DNA of 38,158 bases from assembly GCA_022340545.1 (NCBI GenBank), contig JAJDNV010000167.1:1-38158 (forward strand), in the 5' to 3' direction. The notes beneath the pieces are model-generated. The model was not told where the DNA came from, did not search any database, and saw only the letters and a list, made by a program, of their open reading frames with translations. The position numbers and the translations under genes are program-made. Of the stretch, positions 33,671 through 38,158 are shown in pieces. The stretch is from Acidobacteriota bacterium (GTDB lineage: Bacteria > Acidobacteriota > Vicinamibacteria > Fen-336). Numbering within the stretch: the stretch's first letter is position 1; each line of letters begins with the position of its first letter.

Positions 33671-35362
33671 ATGAAGAAGAGCCGTGAACGCCGGCTGATT
33701 CTGGATTCCATCATGCTGGGAGTCGTGGGTGCTCTCGGCGCCCAGGTGTTCACCATCCTGCTGCATCTCGCCGAGCACCTTCTCCTCGAGGGACTGGCGG
33801 GCTACACGCCTCCCGGCCTGCCAGACGAGGGGGGCGTGCTCCGTCAGGTGATCGGCCCGCACGGCCTGTGGTGGATTCCCCTGTGCACGACACTCGGAGG
33901 CCTGATATCGGGCGTCCTCGTCTACGGCCTCGCCCCCGAGGCCGAGGGTCACGGCACCGACACGGCGGTGAAGGCCTTCCACCGCTCCGGCGGCGAGATT
34001 CGTGGGCGAGTCACACCGCTGAAGATGGTCGCCTCGGCGGTCACCATCGGCTCCGGCGGAGCCGCCGGTCGCGAGGGCCCCACCGCCCTCATCAGCGCCG
34101 GCATCGGCTCGCTGTACGCCACTCTCACTGGGCGTTCCGACGACGACCGGCGCCTCCTCGTCCTCATCGGCATGGCCGCCGGTCTCTCGGCCATCTTCCG
34201 CTCGCCCATCGGCACCGCGGTGTTTGCGGTCGAGGTCCTGTACGCCGAGATGGAGTTCGAGGCCGCTGCCCTGCTCTACACGATGCTCGCGTCCGTCGTG
34301 GCCTACGTGGTGAATGGGCTGTTCGTGGGCTGGAAGCCGCTGTTCCAGGTCCCCGCCGGGCTCGGCGATCCGGGCGCCACCGACTACCTCTGGTATGCCG
34401 TCCTGGGCCTCGCGAGCGGGCTGGTGGCGACGCTCCTGCCCCCCCTCTTCTACGGAATGAGGGACGCGTTCCGACGGATCCCCATCCCTGTCCATCTCAA
34501 GCCCGCTCTCGGCGGCCTGGGCGTGGGGGTGATGGCGCTGTGGCTCCCTCAAGTGCTCGGAGGCGGCTACGGCTGGATCCAGGAGGCCATGGACGGGCGG
34601 CTGGCCCTGCAGTTGCTGCTGATCCTGGTCTTCGCCAAGGCGCTGGCGTTCGCCCTGACCGTCTCGTCGGGGGGATCGGGAGGCGTCTTCGCCCCCACCC
34701 TCTACGTGGGGGCGATGCTCGGTGGAGTCGTGGCCCAGGCCACCGGCCATTCGACGCCCGCGTTCGTGGTCGTCGGCATGGCGGCCGTCTTCGGCGGAGC
34801 CGCCCACGTGCCCATGGCCACTCTCCTCATGGTGACGGAGATGACCGGCGGCTACCGCCTCCTGGTGCCTGCGGCCCTCGCCGTCTTCGTGTCCTACTTC
34901 GTGCAACGATTCCTGAGCGAGCGCCTCAGGTATCCCAGTCTCTACGAGGCCCAGGTTCCGGCGCGGGCCGACTCTCCGACGCACCACCTGGAGCAGCTCC
35001 AGAACGCCTTCCGCCTCGTTCAGGAGAGGACGGTCTCGTCCCCGAGACCCCTCGGTCGCCTGGAGCTCGCGGCTCTGCTCGAGGCGGGCGTCGCCATCGT
35101 CCTGGGTGACGGACAGGAGCTCGTGCTCGGCACGCTCCGGCCCGAGAGCCCCTGGATCGGGCAGCCGCTGCCCCGCGAGCTTCTCGCCGATGCGGAGGAC
35201 GCGCAGGTCGCCGCAATCCTGAGAGACCGTCGGGTCTTCGTCCCGGATGCCGAGACCACTCTGGAGGCGAACGACCAGGTGATGCTCATCCTGGGACCAG
35301 CGGGCTGGACCGCGCTCGAGCCACACCTCGAGCGAGCGCATCCGGCGAACATTCGCCCCTGA
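33671..35362 (+). CDS. ClC-family chloride channel/antiporter with TrkA-C domain
   Basis: A 563-residue membrane protein. The ClC selectivity segments are GHGTD (93-97, replacing the usual GSGIP), GREGP (133-137, with gating Glu135) and GGVFAPTL in the second half. The conserved gating Glu suggests a Cl-/H+ exchanger rather than a pure channel, but this is not certain from sequence. The C-terminal part (about 450-560) resembles the TrkA-C/RCK-C ligand-binding fold, ending QVMLILGPAGW. I chose the ATG at 33671; the frame upstream to 33569 starts with TTG and is not ClC-like. It is divergent from the exported helical protein gene. Confidence 0.9.
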   Translation: MKKSRERRLILDSIMLGVVGALGAQVFTILLHLAEHLLLEGLAGYTPPGLPDEGGVLRQVIGPHGLWWIPLCTTLGGLISGVLVYGLAPEAEGHGTDTAVKAFHRSGGEIRGRVTPLKMVASAVTIGSGGAAGREGPTALISAGIGSLYATLTGRSDDDRRLLVLIGMAAGLSAIFRSPIGTAVFAVEVLYAEMEFEAAALLYTMLASVVAYVVNGLFVGWKPLFQVPAGLGDPGATDYLWYAVLGLASGLVATLLPPLFYGMRDAFRRIPIPVHLKPALGGLGVGVMALWLPQVLGGGYGWIQEAMDGRLALQLLLILVFAKALAFALTVSSGGSGGVFAPTLYVGAMLGGVVAQATGHSTPAFVVVGMAAVFGGAAHVPMATLLMVTEMTGGYRLLVPAALAVFVSYFVQRFLSERLRYPSLYEAQVPARADSPTHHLEQLQNAFRLVQERTVSSPRPLGRLELAALLEAGVAIVLGDGQELVLGTLRPESPWIGQPLPRELLADAEDAQVAAILRDRRVFVPDAETTLEANDQVMLILGPAGWTALEPHLERAHPANIRP

Positions 35363-35481
35363 CCGAGTCCTGGAGGACCGGGGCCATGATCGGAGGTCCG
35401 CCGGCTCTGCCCTCCAGGAAGGCCGGGGTGCGTTCGCCCCCGCACTTGTCATATTGAGTAGAATGTTCGCTGCTCTTCCCG

Positions 35482-38079
35482 ATGCCACTCACCTCGGGCA
35501 CACGCCTCGGACCCTTCGAGATCCTCGCGCCACTGGGCGCCGGGGGCATGGGAGAGGTGTACCGGGCCCGTGACACCCGCCTCGGACGGGAGGTCGCGGT
35601 CAAAGTCCTCTCGTCCGAGCTCTCCGCCGATGCCGACCGCCGCAGCCGCTTCGAGCAGGAGGCGCGGGCCGCTTCGGCCCTGAATCACCCGAACATCGTC
35701 ACCATCTACGAGATCGGGTCCTCGGACGCCACGACGTACATCGCCATGGAGCTCGTGGACGGGAGGACCCTGCGCGAGGTCCTGGAGGCCGGGCCGCTGC
35801 CGACCCGACGGCTCCTCGACCTCGCCTTCCAGATGGCCGACGCCCTCGCCAAGGCCCACTCGGCGGGGATCGTGCATCGCGACGTCAAGCCCGAGAACGT
35901 CGTGGTCTCCCGCGACGGCACGGTCAAGGTGCTCGACTTCGGGCTGGCGAAGCTGCTCAAGGAGCCCCTGGAGGACACGTCGAACGTCCCGACGGCACAC
36001 GCGACGCGGTCGGGCACCGTGCTCGGCACCATCGGCTACATGTCGCCCGAGCAGGCGAGCGGCAAGCCCCTGGACTTCGCGTCGGACCAGTTCTCGCTCG
36101 GATCGATCTTCTACGAGATGGCGACCGGCCAGCGCGCCTTCAGGCGTGGCACCAGCGCCGAGACGCTCACCGCGATCATCCGTGAGGACGTCGAGCCCGT
36201 CAGCCAGCTCAACGCCGCGGTTCCGGCGCCGTTCCGCTGGATCGTCGAGCGCTGCCTCCAGAAGGACCCCCACGAACGCTACGCCTCGACGTCCGACCTG
36301 GCCCGCGACGTCAAGGCCGTTCGCGAGCACCTGTCCGAGGCCGTGACCGCCGCCGACGCGTCGGGGGTGGCCACCCCCGTCGGGCGTCCGCGCCGGCGCG
36401 CGCTGGCCCGGACGGCACCGCTGCTCGTCACGGCTGCGCTCGCCTTCGGCGTCGGCATGTGGCTGGAGAAGCACCTCGCCAAGTCGCTCCCGGCGTCCTA
36501 TCAGCAGATCACCTTCGGGCGCGGCACGATCCGCTCGGCGCGATTCGCCCCGGACGGCCAGACGATCGTCTACAGCGCGGCCTGGGACGACGAGCCCTTG
36601 AAGCTCTTCCTCAAGCACCCGAGCAGCCCGGACTCGCTGCCGCTCGAGCTGCCCAGCGCCAACCTGCTGGGGATCTCCCCCTCGGGAGAGATGGCGATCG
36701 CCGTCGACTGCCGCTCGAATCACCCCGGGGTGTGTCGCGGCACCCTCGCTCGCGCGGCCCTCACCGGTGGCGCGCCCCGGGACGTCGCCGAGGGCATCCA
36801 GGACGCCGACTGGTCCCCGACCGGAGACGGCCTGCTCGTCGTCCGCGACGTCGGCGGCCTGTCGCGGATCGAGTACCCGGTCGGTGAGGTCCTCTACGAG
36901 ACCTCGGGCCACGTCAGCTACGCGAGGCTCTCGCCCCGAGCGGACCGGATCGCCTTCATGGACCACACCTTCCCCGCGGACGACGCGGGCACGGTCGCGG
37001 TCATCGACCTCGCCGGCAACAAGACGAGCCTCACCGGCCGCTGGGCGAGCGAGCACGGCCTCGCCTGGTCGCCCTCGGGAGACGAAGTGTGGTTCACGGC
37101 CACGGAGGCCGGCGCCAACCGCTCGCTCTACGCCGTCTCCCTCGACGGACGGCTCCGTGTCGTGGCGCGCGTTCCGGGGGGGTTGAAGCTTCACGACATC
37201 GCGGCGAGCGGCCGCGTCCTGCTCACCCGCGAGAGCCCGCGCGTCGGGATCCTGGGAATGATGCACGGCGACGCGACGGAGCGCGACATGTCGTTCCTCG
37301 ACTACTCCTTCGCCGCCGACATCGCGCCTGACGCGAGCGTCCTGCTCTTCGACGAGGAGGGCGAGGCGGGCGGTGCCAACTACACCGTCTACATCCGCAA
37401 GTCCGACCGCTCGCCGGTCGTTCGCCTCGGCGAGGGCAACGCCCTCGCCCTCTCTCCTGACGGCCGCTGGGCGCTGTCGATGATGCCGGTCGCGAACTCT
37501 CCGCTGATCCTGCTTCCGACCGGAACCGGCGAGCACCGGGAGCTGAACACCTCGGGCATCAGCCCCTCGCAGGCCGCGACGTGGTTTCCGGACAGCAAGC
37601 GGCTGCTCTTCGCGGGCAGCGAGCCGGACCGCGCCCTGCGGCTCTATGTCCAGGACGTGGACGGAGGCACGCCCCGCCCGATCGGGCCAGAGGGCATCAG
37701 GGACGCGCTCCCCGGATTCGCCATCTCGCCGGACGGCACGCTCGTGGCCGCCGTTGGCACCGACCACAAGGGCCTGCTGGTGCCCGTCGACGGCGGCGAC
37801 GCGCGACGGATCCCCGGGGTGGAGGATGGAGAGTTCCCGCTCCGCTTCTCGCCGGACGGACGCTGGATCTACCTGTGGAAGCGGGGAGACGTACCGGCGC
37901 GCATCACGCGACTGGAGCTGGGAACGGGGCAGAGAGAGCTCTGGAAGGACGTGCTGCCGGCCGATCCCGCAGGGGTCGAGCGCATCTCGAACGTGCTCGT
38001 GACACCCGATGGGAAGGGCTACGCCTACTGCTACGCGCGCCTGCTCTCGGACCTGTTCGTGGTCGAGGGACTCCACTAG
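35482..38079 (+). CDS. Serine/threonine protein kinase with PD40/TolB-like beta-propeller
   Basis: An 865-residue receptor-like kinase. The Hanks-type kinase domain (about 10-285) has GAGGMGEVYRA, catalytic Lys41 (AVKVL), HRDVKPEN with Asp134, and DFG with Asp152, so all active residues are intact. A membrane helix lies at about 309-328. The extracytoplasmic region (about 340-860) is a WD40-like/PD40 propeller with repeated FSPDG/SPDG units (RFAPDGQTIVYS, LSPDGRWALS, ISPDGTLVAA, FSPDGRWIYL). This arrangement is especially abundant in Acidobacteriota. The ligand and substrates are unknown. No strong Shine-Dalgarno precedes the ATG. Confidence 0.93.
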   Translation: MPLTSGTRLGPFEILAPLGAGGMGEVYRARDTRLGREVAVKVLSSELSADADRRSRFEQEARAASALNHPNIVTIYEIGSSDATTYIAMELVDGRTLREVLEAGPLPTRRLLDLAFQMADALAKAHSAGIVHRDVKPENVVVSRDGTVKVLDFGLAKLLKEPLEDTSNVPTAHATRSGTVLGTIGYMSPEQASGKPLDFASDQFSLGSIFYEMATGQRAFRRGTSAETLTAIIREDVEPVSQLNAAVPAPFRWIVERCLQKDPHERYASTSDLARDVKAVREHLSEAVTAADASGVATPVGRPRRRALARTAPLLVTAALAFGVGMWLEKHLAKSLPASYQQITFGRGTIRSARFAPDGQTIVYSAAWDDEPLKLFLKHPSSPDSLPLELPSANLLGISPSGEMAIAVDCRSNHPGVCRGTLARAALTGGAPRDVAEGIQDADWSPTGDGLLVVRDVGGLSRIEYPVGEVLYETSGHVSYARLSPRADRIAFMDHTFPADDAGTVAVIDLAGNKTSLTGRWASEHGLAWSPSGDEVWFTATEAGANRSLYAVSLDGRLRVVARVPGGLKLHDIAASGRVLLTRESPRVGILGMMHGDATERDMSFLDYSFAADIAPDASVLLFDEEGEAGGANYTVYIRKSDRSPVVRLGEGNALALSPDGRWALSMMPVANSPLILLPTGTGEHRELNTSGISPSQAATWFPDSKRLLFAGSEPDRALRLYVQDVDGGTPRPIGPEGIRDALPGFAISPDGTLVAAVGTDHKGLLVPVDGGDARRIPGVEDGEFPLRFSPDGRWIYLWKRGDVPARITRLELGTGQRELWKDVLPADPAGVERISNVLVTPDGKGYAYCYARLLSDLFVVEGLH

Positions 38080-38107
38080 CGGTCCTCCGTACGCGGGTTG
38101 CCGATCA

Positions 38108-38149
38108 TCCCCCTAGCAGGAGCTCCAGCGCTCGTGGACACCAGGGGGA
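38108..38149 (+). terminator. Possible terminator after the kinase gene
   Basis: TCCCCCT and AGGGGGA form a 7-base stem around a 28-base loop, 28 bases past the kinase stop. The loop is long and there is no U-tract, so this is weak. Confidence 0.2.
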
Positions 38150-38158
38150 GGCAGAGGC

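Noticed and set aside
35449..38076. 875-codon minus-strand frame opposite the protein kinase
   Set aside because: Same antisense artefact; no domain signature, and the plus-strand kinase motifs are complete.

Overview
The window is a GC-rich, densely packed chromosomal segment from a bacterium with an outer membrane: it has a TolC-type channel, a periplasmic Do/Deg protease and a periplasmic cytochrome c. The serine/threonine kinase fused to a beta-propeller at the right end, the GC-rich codon use and the TauE plus TIGR02186-type pair point to Acidobacteriota or a similar deep-branching soil or subsurface lineage. That placement is an inference; there is no rRNA gene here to settle it. I found no tRNA, rRNA, CRISPR array, insertion sequence, phage gene or recognisable defence system.

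Layout. (1) 1-4.4 kb: a 5'-truncated PEP-synthase/PPDK-like protein with an unusual C-terminal domain, a convergent TIGR02186-like/TauE pair on the minus strand, and a divergent exported DsrE-family protein. This looks like a sulfur-compound handling neighbourhood. (2) 4.6-7.1 kb: a CHASE-PAS-PAS-SpoIIE phosphatase. (3) 7.2-12.05 kb: a Ca2+/H+ antiporter divergent from a tight plus-strand operon of trehalose synthase, a retaining glycosyltransferase of the glucosylglycerate type and a small MscS-type membrane protein. This is probably an osmoadaptation module. (4) 12.1-13.9 kb: a small cytochrome c, a SAM methyltransferase preceded by a possible 21-residue leader peptide, and a general-stress GSP17M-like protein. 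(5) 14.0-18.75 kb: a minus-strand tripartite efflux operon (TolC, EmrA, EmrB types) with a cytidylate-kinase-like gene between the adaptor and the transporter. (6) 18.9-28.75 kb: a minus-strand run of GH15 hydrolase, cardiolipin-synthase-like PLD protein, glucose-6-phosphate dehydrogenase, short-form 6-phosphogluconate dehydrogenase, site-2 protease with CBS domains and a P-type H+-ATPase. (7) 28.75-29.06 kb: a non-coding gap that holds a decayed amino-acid permease fragment and a terminator hairpin. (8) 29.1-35.4 kb: HtrA/DegP divergent from FtsH, an exported helical protein, and a ClC channel/antiporter with a TrkA-C tail. (9) 35.5-38.1 kb: a Ser/Thr kinase with a PD40 propeller.

The genes fit a stress-and-homeostasis theme: compatible solutes, mechanosensitive release, H+, Ca2+ and Cl- transport, drug efflux, NADPH supply through the oxidative pentose phosphate branch, membrane lipid synthesis, and three membrane or envelope proteases. 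No single gene proves a new system. The best leads are the PPDK-like C-terminal domain beside the sulfur genes, the nucleotide-kinase-like gene inside the efflux operon, the treS/glycosyltransferase/channel operon, the tandem repeat before tolC and the permease remnant.
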